Origin: Nymphaea colorata
Lineage: Eukaryota > Streptophyta > Magnoliopsida > Nymphaeales > Nymphaeaceae
Assembly: GCF_008831285.2 (NCBI RefSeq)
Contig: NC_045146.1
Span: forward strand, 14,833,289-14,897,288
Reading direction: 5' to 3'
DNA: 64,000 bases
In this document: positions 12,862 to 24,213 of the stretch, in pieces
How the letters are laid out: every line of letters begins with the position of its first letter
Position numbering within the stretch: the first letter of the stretch is position 1
Program-made: the position numbers and the translations under genes
Notes under the pieces: model-generated
What the model saw: only the letters and a program-made list of their open reading frames with translations
The model's database searches: none
Told to the model about the DNA's origin: nothing

Positions 12862-15800
12862 CCGACAGACGTACCTACGAATAACTTCCTCAGGCGTCTT
12901 TTTTTCTTTCAGTGCAATTTTTTAATACTGTTGGCTTCGATTCTTGTCTTTCTGCCACTGTGAGTTGTGGCCATTTGAGCTAAAAGTAACTGGATATGTT
13001 AAATATCACACAAATTTGATCATCAGATGTTCTCATCGGCAATGAAATTGCCGAACTCTGTTCTGTTAATTGATATAAAACATTTTTTTGGGTGTCTGCA
13101 TTTGTCCTTTATTGGATATTCCTGCCGTTTTATTTTGGTGACGTTTTATTGCTATCTGAACTTGGTGTGTTAAACTATCATGAAGTTGTTTGATATGTGG
13201 AGCACTTCTGTCACTATGGTGTAACTGGTGCATGTGTTCCGAGAATAGCAGGTGGATCATTGCTAGAGCATAATGTTAGTATAACAAGAATGTCTGCATC
13301 TATGTCACATGGGTACGGGTACGGGTGCCGGTACTAACAAGAGCTGGCTCTGCATCTGTTTGGCTACCTGCAAGTACTATTCTGGAACATGGGATTTCAT
13401 TATATTGGTTGTGGTGATAGCTGGAAGGTATGGGAGCGGCAAATATAGGCCAGCTCTCATTTTATTTCTTCACCTGTTTTTTTGAGAGGATTCAGCCCTC
13501 ACATGAGGAAGCAAATAGACATTCTGGATGCAAAGGCTAAAAAAGGTGAGGGAAGAAAAGAAGCAAAGAGATCATTGTGAGACACTTCCAGAAGTGTGAG
13601 AAGCTGCAGATACACATCTAGGGAGCGGTATGGTGAGAAAAGAAGACAAATGAGTCAATCTAACAATGACATAGACTATTATAAAAATTAATATTAAATT
13701 ATTCACGAAGAATCTTACACATATCCACAAAAATATATGGGAAGCAAAGGAGAAATGGAGAAGCCAGTGGGACATGTTAGAAGGCCCACTGGAAGCCAAT
13801 GAGAAGCAAGGGAGAGAATCAAGGAGAAGAAATATGCTTATTTTGAAAGGGAGTGGTTCTTCTGTTCCTCCTGGATGCAAATTTCTTCCATTTTGGATGT
13901 TCTCTAGGGAAGTGTGTTTCCTTATTTTTCGGTACTTCCAGTAAAACTATTGTCCAGCTACTAAGGCCTTTTGTGTGCATGATTGAACGTCTAAAAGAAT
14001 AGTTTGTTTTGAAGTAGGGGTAAATCAATCCCATCTCGCGAGTGTTCATGTCTTTTCACTCTTTGGACTTTCCTTTGTGTCATATGGTGTATTTAGAAGC
14101 CAGACATCTTTAATCCATGAATCTGATGTGTCGTACCTTTGTTGATGTGGCCAGATATTCATCTTTAAGCCAGAGCATGTTATCTTTATTTGTGGCTATG
14201 AATTGTTGAGGCAGTGTAAGGCAAATAGATATTGCACCGCACTGGTAGAAATTTGCCTGGTGTTGGAGCAAGTGCTGCGCACAGTCTTTCCAGGATTTAG
14301 GTTCACCCATATTTTTTCGTGATTTTTCCTTGCCTTCAAGTCTTCTTCTGTTGCTATTTTGATTATTGCTATATGATATTCAGAAGCAGCATCCGCCATT
14401 TTATATCTATGGATTTCAGATTGACTTTGCACAACTTGTGCAATTTCCTGCAATTTGTTCAGGCATTGAAGAGTCGTTAGACGTTGATATGCATTTTCAA
14501 TGCGTGTGTTTAAAGAACAAAAAATCCATGCTTCCATCCATCAGGTATCAATCCTCACCGATGATTGCATCTATGTGCGATCAAGAATGAAGGAGCTGGA
14601 ATATGACCATCTTACTATCATAGATGGGCTCTTATTTGTCTGCATTCCTTTCACTGATGACATGAAAATTGAAAACATTAAACATTTCACTTGAGTCAGT
14701 TTACAATTACCAAGTGGCCTCTACACTTATCTGATCTCAGAGCTGCACGGGGCCTTGAACTGGCGTAATCATACAAGGATATCCATTGTCCTGATTCCTG
14801 AAAGAGCCAAATGTGAAATGATTTTTTGGTTTTTGAAGATTATGACGGCATACTAGAGATAAGGGACTGAAGCAAGTTGTCCAAGCTTCTTATTTGATTG
14901 CATTTAGGTGCATGTCAAGTGGCTCTCAAATGGTTGGTTGGTCCAGATGCTGCTGAAAATTGCATTAGATTCTTCCATTCTGCATTTATGGTACGTATGA
15001 CGTGAGGTTTGGTAGCAAGTTGGACTTTAACGTGATGTTGGCGCTCATCCCACATGCATCCAATCATGTAGACTCCTGATGGGGCGCTATCCTGCAGAAG
15101 AACAAAATCTTGTCGACACTGAACGAGTTTTAACTTCTCTTTTATTGAGTGATATCTGAAGAATGTGCAAAAGCTTTCGAAAGCCATATGGAGCCGACAA
15201 AGCTCACCGCCCACCCCACTAATGGCCTTCAAAAAGTTTCTTTTTCCCAACTCAAAACCAGTAATTGTTGGGGATAGGCGAAACGAGTACGCAATCGATC
15301 GTTCATTAGGTGAGGGGATAACGATGGTCCTCTCATTTTCTTATCCATCACTTGAGTGGACTTGAATGGGTTATAGTATCGTCGTCTGAGGCATTCTGCT
15401 TTCTAGCCAGTAGGATGTATAGATAAGCTCATATCATCCATCTTGCTCTTCCGAATGATGACAAAACGATATGGAAGTTGTGGGCGGGAAGGATGCTCGT
15501 GACTATTTTCATGAACATAATCATCTTGCCGGTCCGAGATGGAGTGGCGTCTTTTGACCCAAAACCAGTTATGATAGTGAAGGATGTTACTGTCAGTATC
15601 AACTATTGCAGTTGCTTACTGCTATTTCAACATAAAGAAAGGAATTTGATCATCCAGAGACCTGGAGCAAGATAGCGGGGACCTCAGTCTGGAGAAGATC
15701 ACGGAGACAGAGCGTCCTTTCCTTTTAAATCCTTCACATGTATAAGTCATCCGATGGGGGGAAATGGAGAAAGTCGCATATGGTTGGCAGCCCATGGAGT

Positions 15801-16819
15801 TTCCCATCCTCTTCTACCCTCAACCTTCTCGAATTGCGGCCCACCTGTTTTAGCCACTAATAACATAAGTTCCAATCATTGCTTGCCTGCTGGATACTCA
15901 CTGTGGCCCTTGACTGTGTGCGAATGCCCGCGTGCCTTCTCGCGGATTAGGGATTGGAGAGAGAGAGAGATTTTGGTGCATTCTGCACGTAAACGTGCTT
16001 GATTATTCGACATGAATATACCTTTTGTTGCCTATTCCCATCGTGCGTTTGAGTTCTTTTAACAGCTTAAAAAGAATAAATTCAAGGTGGAGGAGCTTCT
16101 TACTCTGCAACTGATCGATTCCTAGTATGATTCTAATGGAAGGAGGTACAGTTGTTGGTAGAGGATATTTGGCAATTCCAGGTGCCGCTATTGGCAGTAT
16201 AACCAAGTATACAGAGCACAATCCTCTATTGATATCACAACTCAATGGTTCCATACCAAGATACATCTTCTTCTTCTGGTTGAGCGCTACTTTGATGCCA
16301 AGCAACCTGCCTAAATCCTTGAAGCCATAAAGCCTTTACGCACCCAAAAGCAAGTAGATTTGACATATAAGTGCATTTTTGCAGCTTCGCTTTAAGCGTC
16401 AACAACACAGCAGAATTGTGGGCTTTTTAATTTTTCAGCTTTTGGGGTTTCATTAATAATAAGTGGTTGCGACAACATAGCGATGCTGGAGATTACTGAT
16501 ATATTATTAGATAAGACAAGTAACCATCCAGATGTAGTACATGGTTAGGAACATGCTTCCTGCAGCATTCTTGAGTGGTCATTGTTGCACGGCATTCAAT
16601 GATCACCTTCCTCCGGCGATCTTGTGAGGTCCAAGGAGACATGCAGAAAGATGTGGCAAGGAAGAGAAATAAATCATCATTTCCCAAGGTCGCCCTCGTT
16701 CCTTCACTTCGCTCAACATCGACTGGCCCATCCAATTATTTGAGCCTTCGAGTCACAAAAACGACAAACATAAATTTTCCACCCTGCCTTATCACACACA
16801 CTCTCTCTCTCTCTCTTAT
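12862..16819. other. Spacer between convergent OEP24 and YUC, no supported gene
   Basis: The first few hundred bases are probably OEP24 3' untranslated sequence. Beyond that several 60-110-codon frames exist (minus strand 14196-14537, 14915-15250 and 16003-16305; plus strand 15754-16002). None shows a domain I know, none is joined by convincing splice sites, and they lie on conflicting strands. A degenerate transposon or old pseudogene is possible but not shown. A CA/CT run at about 16793-16817 abuts the 3' end of the YUC coding region. Confidence 0.4.
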
Positions 16820-18527
16820 TCAGATATTTTTCTTGCTGGGCGGAAAGGTGAAATATTTGGCTTCCTGGTTCCATTGCTGAGCGATATCTTGGGCTACTCT
16901 CACGGCGTCCGTTGAAGCTCCAACCAGACCTCGCTTTGTGAAGCCCGCTGCATAGAGGCCATTCTCGCCCTTCCAACCATTGGGAAATGGAGTTGTGGGG
17001 TAGCCATCTTTTTTGGAGAAGAACTTTCCCTCCTACCAATGGGAAAACAAGGACCAGAACATCAGAAACTTGCAAGAAACTTTTAGCAGGATCCAGATGG
17101 GACAGGAGCATGGATTCTTGAATGGGACGGACGTGCTCAGGTCAGCAACTCCAAGGCACTCGCCATGTGCAGTGGGTTAGCTACTATATATGGACCGCCA
17201 TAGGTCACACTTTTAAAATTATGGTCATGATGGATCCTTCCCATCTGTGATGGTCCAGTGCAAATTGCTCTTGCAAAAGAGAAAATTTTGCAAAGCGCAC
17301 CTTTTCTTTCTCATGATTCAGAAATGCAACCCCCACACTGAATTTTAGTTAAAAACAACAAAATCTAGGTGTGAATCAGCTGATTTGAATTGAATCAAAC
17401 CTTTCTATCGGCCATGGGGATTGATTTGGAGGGATATATTGCATATTTTCCTAATCAAATCTCTGATTTTCGGACTGATGAATGACTCTATTTCGATCCA
17501 GCCGAATCAATGAATCGCTTCTCTTTCCAATTCTACTGGGAAACTGGTTTTGATAACATTTGGTCCCTCTACAATTTGTCTATTATTCCAAATGAAAGTC
17601 TAGTCTCACCTTCTTTTTTTTTTTGATACGTGCCTCACACTTGTTCTCAACTGCCAAAAAGGGACCTCAAATTAAATATTGTCATGCAGAAAGATGGTAA
17701 AAATATTCAATGCCATCCAACTTGTCATTTCTAGTTGAAAAAACGTTCCCACTTTTACAGAGATGAAAAAGGTCGCTGTCCTTATGTTTACATTGTACCC
17801 TTTCTAATGAATTATGAAGTGCAACGGGGACAGTAAAAAGTGAGACCTGTAATAAGAACGTCGGAAACGTTGACACTTGACACTAATACTTAAGATTGTG
17901 GCCAGAAGATGGTCTCTTAGATGGAAATTTCCCTCGCTTCCTTCTTTAATAAATTAAGATGCGGATTCCAATTTCTATCTCATGGAACGCCCCTTTGAAA
18001 ATTGAAAGATTAGCCACACATTCAGTTGGCATGTTTTTCTGTCAGTTTTCGATTTCCGTTTCAGTCTCACAGGTCGGTTGATAAGCTTATATATAGAAAA
18101 AGACGTTCTAGTTTGAACTTTGAAGAAATAAATGTCAGATTAATTAATCTTCAGTAATCACGTTTGAGAGTAGAGACTACAGACACTGTTGTTGGAACAC
18201 TAGACAAAGTTCATTCAAGCTTTTTCTAAATAGCGATGTGCTTTTGGATCATGCGTAAAATGCAGATGAAAAACTGAGATATATCTCAAGAGGAAAAACG
18301 ATGGTTCTTTTTATCGACCTATGATTTTAAGTATCACGAATTAGGAATGATTTTCTCACCATGAGCCACATGGGTACGTTGCTTCTATAGCCCGTTGCTA
18401 ATATTATTGAATCGTACTCTTCTTCCCTCCCGTCCACAAACTTTGCACCTTTTGGAGTTAAGCTCTCCAAACCCGGCACCACCTGCATCCAAATGGTAAT
18501 CAATACATATTTAATTTTCTCTCTCTC

Positions 18528-18558
<31 letters not shown>

Positions 18559-20135
18559 AAAGTAGCAGTAGTGATGACGTTTTCTGACCTTAATGTGGCC
18601 GGATTTTATCTTTGCAAGTGTACCAACATCTAGCACCGGCGTCTTCCCTGAAGTAAACTTCAATTCTAGTGGCCCCATCTCCGGTCTTTTCATTCCCAAT
18701 CTTGCGGTATCTCCCAGTATGAACCTTGATAAGAAAAGCAAAACTCTATCAGCCACTCTCAACGGGATCCATCTCAACAACCACGCCGACAGACCAAATG
18801 TAGATCTCCCCATGATGTCCCTCGGCAGAACGTGCACCTTCAACAAACCAAAAAAATGGCAACCATCAGTCTTTTAGTTGCAGAGCACCACAAAAAGCAA
18901 TGAGAGCGAAGGTAGAGCTTTAAAACAAACATCAAATCAAGCACTGAAGACCGCTCATAACCGGAGTTGTACACGGCCAGAAATGACGGGTCTGGTTCTG
19001 CTGGCAGCTGCCTGTCTACAGGTGCGCGCAGCAGGAGAAATTAGGACGCCTTGTGCTCCAAATTGGAGCACCATTAGAACTGATTTTCGAGTCTCCTGTG
19101 TTCTAAACAACTAAAGAAGACGAGCCCACTGGTACCAGCGTGAGTCAAACACCCACAATAGCCTCTGCTTCTTATTTACTTGGCTCCCCATTAACGTAAG
19201 TAAATGTAAGAGTTAAGGATGAATGCCATATGTTCTTATCTTTTTACACAAATGAAAACGACTAAACGAGTCCTCGCTCAAAGCTGTCAGGTACCTTTCC
19301 AAAGTAGTTTGGACTACATGCAATCGAAATTCAGTTGAAAACACGCTGGAAAATAAAAAAAGAAATGGTTCGAACTTTTCTGTTCGATCATCCATATCCT
19401 TCAATTCATAAACCTACAGCTTAGAAAATATAAAAAAGAAAATCTTTGTTTTTCTATCATATATACAGATCGTATTTATCAGAGAGAACTTACAGTGTTG
19501 CGAACCACCATGGTTGCACGGGCACCACTGTCACACAGATCCAGGCAGACTTCCATGCCTGAATTCCCGCACCCCACGACCAACACCTTTTGTCCCTGAA
19601 ACTCCCACCCGCTCTTGTACTGACTCGTGTGGACGATTCTTCCTTGGAACTCTTCTATCCCCGGGATGCTCGGAACCGCCGGGTCGGCATTCTCGCCGGT
19701 GGCAACCACCAACCACCGGCAGATGAACTCCCCTCCGGCGGCAGTCTTCAGCTTCCAAAAGCCAGTTCCGGCGTCGAATTCCGCAGACGTCACGCACTCG
19801 CCGAATCTTGGACGAATACCAAACTGCTGAGCGTAGGTTTCGAGGTAGTGGATGAACTGCTCCTTGGTGGGGTAGAGGGGGAAGTCGGAGGGAAAGGGGA
19901 GGTGAGGGAGCTGGCAGAAGAACTTGGGGAGGTGAAGCCGGAGACGGTCGTAGGTCTTGAGGTTCCACAGGGAGGCTATGCAGTTCTCCCTCTCAAGGAC
20001 GAGGTAGGGAACGCCTTGACCTTTCAAGCATGCAGCCGTCGCCAGGCCGGAAGGGCCGCTGCCCACGATCACTGGGCCCGGCACGTACACGCGCCTCGGC
20101 TCGGCCTCGGCCTTCTTCATTTCACTACCGCTCAT
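16820..20135 (-). CDS. YUC: YUCCA-type indole-3-pyruvate flavin monooxygenase (YUC2/YUC6-like)
   Basis: YUCCA enzymes convert indole-3-pyruvate to indole-3-acetic acid using FAD, NADPH and O2, the last step of the main auxin pathway (family knowledge). Exons, in coding order: 20135-19494, 18837-18589, 18482-18360 and 17032-16820. All have GT-AG borders and phase-0 joins, giving 408 aa, normal for the family. Seen: FAD-binding GSGPSG at residues 25-30, ATGENADP at 145-152, FMO-identifying [11 protein letters not shown] at 163-173, NADPH-binding GCGNSG at 188-193, and ATGY at 326-329. The frame stays open upstream to 20240 but has no ATG there; I chose the ATG at 20135, which gives [10 protein letters not shown]. 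The SRFILGDT and GTLAKIKSG stretches recall the YUC2/YUC6 branch, but paralogue choice is from memory only. Intron 3 is 1.3 kb. Confidence 0.95.
18519..18557. repeat. CT/CA compound microsatellite in YUC intron 2
   Basis: A CT run (18519-18530) followed by about twelve CA units (18533-18557) lies in the 106-bp intron between the second and third YUC exons. It places a variable repeat within a very short intron. On the coding strand it reads TG then AG, upstream of the acceptor. Confidence 0.9.
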
Positions 20136-20259
20136 GGCCGTGGCCCATGGAACTTGGAATTTGGAATCCTTGAGCTGTGCCTGTTGCTGGCTGGATAGAG
20201 AACTAAACAGGCGGCGACCGAAGGGGATGTATAGGTCCAAGGAGCTTGGGATCTTGAAA

Positions 20260-20265
20260 TTTATA
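20260..20265 (-). promoter_or_regulatory. Probable TATA box of the YUC gene
   Basis: The coding strand reads CTTTATAAATTTC here, about 125 bases upstream of the chosen ATG. A start of transcription 25-35 bases downstream would leave a 5' leader of roughly 100 bases. This placement also argues against translation starting in the open frame that extends upstream toward 20240. Motif and spacing are seen; function is inferred. Confidence 0.6.
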
Positions 20266-21577
20266 AAGGGAAAACAGAAGGAAGAACTTGTAACGATGAG
20301 AAGGGAGAGAGGAGGCTTTATTCTGCTCTTAGAACGAGAAGGGCATGCATTTATGTATCATACACAACCAGGGCATCCACCAGAGGCGGAGGATAGATCC
20401 ATGTGGATGCAGGCGTCTGGCATGTGGAGCCCGAATGACGGAGCAGGGAAGATGCTGCCCTTCCTTGGTCCCACTCCCGCCTGACGCACGTTAAAGCTGC
20501 TGCTTACATCATCGTTGAAATGAAATCTCTTCCTTAAAATGGTGGCCATGTTGGAGAATTTTCCGCTGTGATTCGACACATTAAACGTTTTACCATGTTA
20601 ATTAATGTCTGTCTTCAACGGTGCAATGGCGCAGATTTGGATCAGCTAAATAAATACAGTTTGCAATTTGCATAGAGATTTATTGTTCTTTTAGATGAAA
20701 CTTGCTGTTTGTTGGCCATAAACTACTAGATCAATCACTCGGGCAGTTGGCTGCTGATCTGAACTGGAACCTTATACGACCATTGTGGGAGGGCCCATTT
20801 CTAAATGAAAAACTGGAAGGGTTGTACTGGTTACTACAACGCGCAACCAAATTTTCTTCTGAACTCCTTCTTAGATGAAAGCCACACTCTTTTACGAAAG
20901 ATAACTCGGTCTGTATACAAAATGAACTAAATCAGGACCGGAGACAAATGGTGGTTTCAAAAATTTTAAAATCTCTGTTTCTTTGGAAAACTGAAGTTTA
21001 TAAATGATAATGAACAGTTCTTAAGATTCCAAGAATAGCAATGCGTCTCCCTTAAAACCTGGCTCCCCGTTAAACATTTCTGGGGCTTCTCATTTTTGTC
21101 CTTATAGGGGGCTTTTTTAAAACATTATTTCACTATGCTTTGTTGACTGACCCAAACAGTTTCACTTTGTTCGGCCCTCAAACATGAAATCTCCTTCATG
21201 CCGCTAGCACAAGGCAGAGTGTAGAAACTCAGTTTCCAATATCTCTTCCCCGCTGCATGCTTGTTCACTTTATTGTTCCTAAATTCAGGTGAAGTACTAG
21301 TTCAAGCTTATACAAAATAAAGTAAAGCCTACGAGAAAATACCCTCACTTAGTAGCAAAGAACATGGTTTCACCTCCCAGATCCAAAACCAAATTCCATG
21401 ACAGTAGTTTGGCTCAACCAAAACCTCTCTCCCTCTCTCTCTTTCTCTCGGATAATCGGTGGCTTTGTTTTCCTGTTTCAGTGGCGGTATTTCCATTTCT
21501 GATTTTGAGCTGAACCAGGTCTGTGACCTGTATTTTGCTCCACTATCCTGCTGGGTTTTGAAATGTTGAAGAACTAA

Positions 21578-21597
21578 CTCTCTCTCTCTCTCTCTCT
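21578..21597. repeat. CT microsatellite
   Basis: Ten CT units in the spacer beyond the YUC 5' end. Shorter CT-rich tracts lie just upstream near 21427-21448. Confidence 0.9.
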
Positions 21598-23821
21598 ATT
21601 ACCAGCCTCAGCCAAGTGTCAGTTCAAAGTTGGTTCAATGCATTCTACTTGACTAGGACTCAACGAAACCAAACTTTCTCCAATATCTAGGCTGAGGTTT
21701 GGAATTCGTGGACAAAGTGTTTGGATGGATTCGAGTTGGGGTTTTCAGTAGCGTGCCCCATAGGGCACTATCATGGGAGGAGGGAGGGCCCCTTCCGTAA
21801 CGTGCCTGGGGCCACCTCTTTTTCATGATAGAAACTGCCTGCAAGGCCCCGTTGTTTCATTTCTTTCATTTGTGGTTTCATTAGCAATAGTCAGTCAAGC
21901 TTTGGGTATCATGAGGTAGAGAACAAGTTATCTGACAACAAAAGAGCTTATTACAGAAGCAGCAGGCATAAAGAACATGCCAGCGTTGGTTGAAAGTTTA
22001 TGTTGAAGTTGGATCCTTAGAATTAGGAGCTGCACAGAGCAGCAAAACAGATAAACAGAGCGTGGCATAATTTAGCTACAGCCGCCCATTAGCATTACAG
22101 AGGTTGTTGGAACTATTGATAAGACAAAACTGGCAACCATCCTGGTCTTCCAATAGAAATACGTCTCAATTTCTTTCAAATAAAATAGCTTCTGTTGTGA
22201 ACTGTCAAGTTGATGATGATCTTCCGTTTGTCATGCCATGGGCAACATTCAAGTGAACAGAGAGGGATCTCCTTCACTACCAATCTCTAATCCGTAGCCA
22301 CTTATTAGGATTGCAGATACAACTACAGAACCATAAACCAAAAAGCCAGTGAGTAAGCAGAAACCTTTTTATGGGCATTTGGATGACTTCAAATCAATTA
22401 CAAGATGCTGGACATTTGTGATGGAGAACCATAACCAAACTCAAAGCATCATTGGCTGACTGCTGGTCCCGGTAGAATATCACCATCCATGGTTAATCCA
22501 GTAACAGGTAAAGGCACAAAGGGGAGAGCAGAACTAGTGCCTTATCTCACTCCATGACACCATGTGTCTCTTCACGTGCCCTCACGTGAACAGTAGACCA
22601 ACGCCCATCTTCATCAGTGACGAGGCATTCATGTATTTCATAGAATGGGGATGTTGGTCTTTCTTATTTTCCATTTTCTTCTTAAATTCTCAATACTGCG
22701 ATCACCCTGGGCTGAAACCCAGATGCCCTGGGCCTATAATGCACCACATATGTTGCTGTCTTGCTGATATCGATGATCTCTCTACTACACGATTGGGCGA
22801 TTACAAAAGTGGAGATCCGATAAGTCTCTAGAGCTGTCTTGTTTAGTTCTCCAAGGAAATCGTTAACGACTCAGCCCCAATTGGGATGTTCTGTAATAAT
22901 TGGAGGTAGGCCACTAGAAACCGACGGTTCCCAAGTGGAAGAAAAGAAAGGGATGCCACCAAGTACATATCATGGGGTGTGGTGTCCCTCCAGTGTAAGT
23001 GCATGGGGATTATAAAAAAAAAAAAAAAGGAGCTGGTGCTATCTTTGATGAGGCATCAACAACCGTTCCGGTTGTGGACTTCCTGGGGCTTCATTTTCTG
23101 GTTAGCATCTTGGTTGTTAGACGTCACACTCTCAGTTATGTTCTCAGCAATCCATCCCTTTCCTATCTCGCAATCAACTTGTAAGCAAATTCTCTCTTTC
23201 TTTGTATCAAGTAAGAAGTGTCTTTTTAGCATGTCTCTTATTCCATTCTCATTCTCATTGGCACTACTCTTCTACATGAGTACAAGAATCTATCGACATA
23301 TTCAGTTACCAAGATCTCATAATAATTAGATTAAAGTCTTGCTTGTCACCCCACTTTATCAACAATGAATTATATCCTGGCCATTGTCACGTCAATTGAT
23401 TCGAGAAATGAATATGAGAAAGGATACGTGTTGATATAATATTGATGTAATCCATCATTATCTGCAGCGGACAAGTCCTCAAAATTCAGGGTTCCAAAAA
23501 TGCGATGTCGAAAATTGAGACATATCTCACATGGGCACGACCAAGATTAGCACATGGAAGAATAAGGTTACCTCTTAATAATGTGTTAGTGGTGCCTAAT
23601 ATGCCAAAACATGTGACATCGATGAGCCAGTTGACTAAAGACGTGTTTCTCTTTTGAATTTGATGCTGATTTGTGATGAATGACAAACTGCTGCACATAG
23701 TGGTAGGAGGAAGGGGAACTAGCACCGGCGACCTATATGCGCTTGGTCCTAGAAAGAAAGTGTTATGTTCGACTTCCTTTAGGTCGGCCTGTCAGGATGG
23801 CGGGGTAGGACGTGTGGCATC

Positions 23822-24213
23822 TAAGGCTGTACACAAGTCAAGTTGAGCTTGAACCCAGTCAGCTCGACTCGATTCAACTCATATATTGGTCGGTTCGAGC
23901 TGTACAAAGTCAGTTCGAGCTCGACTCGATAGACTGAGTCATGGCACGAGCTCAATTTCGTTTACATTTTTTTACCAACTCCCCATTTGACTTGATCCTC
24001 TTTCCTTAGTCTTAAGATTAGAAATCACAAAAAAAAAATAGACAACCTAGATTAATGGAGTTTACTCGAGTATAATTGAGTGAGTCTGAGTTCCTATAAC
24101 TTGAATTTGGCTCATTTATACGCTCGAATTAATTTTCAGCTCCACACTTTTGTTGTTTACAAATGAGTCGAGCTCAACCAAACAAGCCTGAGTTTGCTCT
24201 GACTCGTTGAATA
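23822..24213. mobile_element. hAT-like MITE with perfect 8-bp target duplication
   Basis: The octamer GTGGCATC is present at 23814-23821 and again at 24214-24221, directly bracketing a 392-bp sequence. The left end reads TAAGGCTGTACACAAGTC. The reverse complement of the right end reads TATTCAACGAGTCAGAG, which looks like the same terminal repeat with a small deletion near the tip. The interior carries many CGAGCTCGACTCG-type words, as in the elements at 2689-3147 and 31347-31741. There is no coding capacity. An 8-bp duplication with TA(G/A)GGxTGT ends fits the hAT superfamily. Confidence 0.8.

Noticed and set aside
14196..15250. Minus-strand frames of 113 and 111 codons between OEP24 and YUC
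   Set aside because: They have no recognisable domain, no linking splice sites and no supporting codon bias. They could be decayed transposon sequence, but that cannot be shown by eye.
19514..20198. Plus-strand open frames opposite YUC exon 1 (up to 202 codons)
   Set aside because: They are shadows of the GC-rich YUC coding exon on the other strand.
19494..20240. YUC start in the upstream open frame (35 extra codons)
   Set aside because: The frame is open to 20240 but contains no ATG before 20135, and a TATA box at 20260-20265 places 20240 at or before the likely transcription start.
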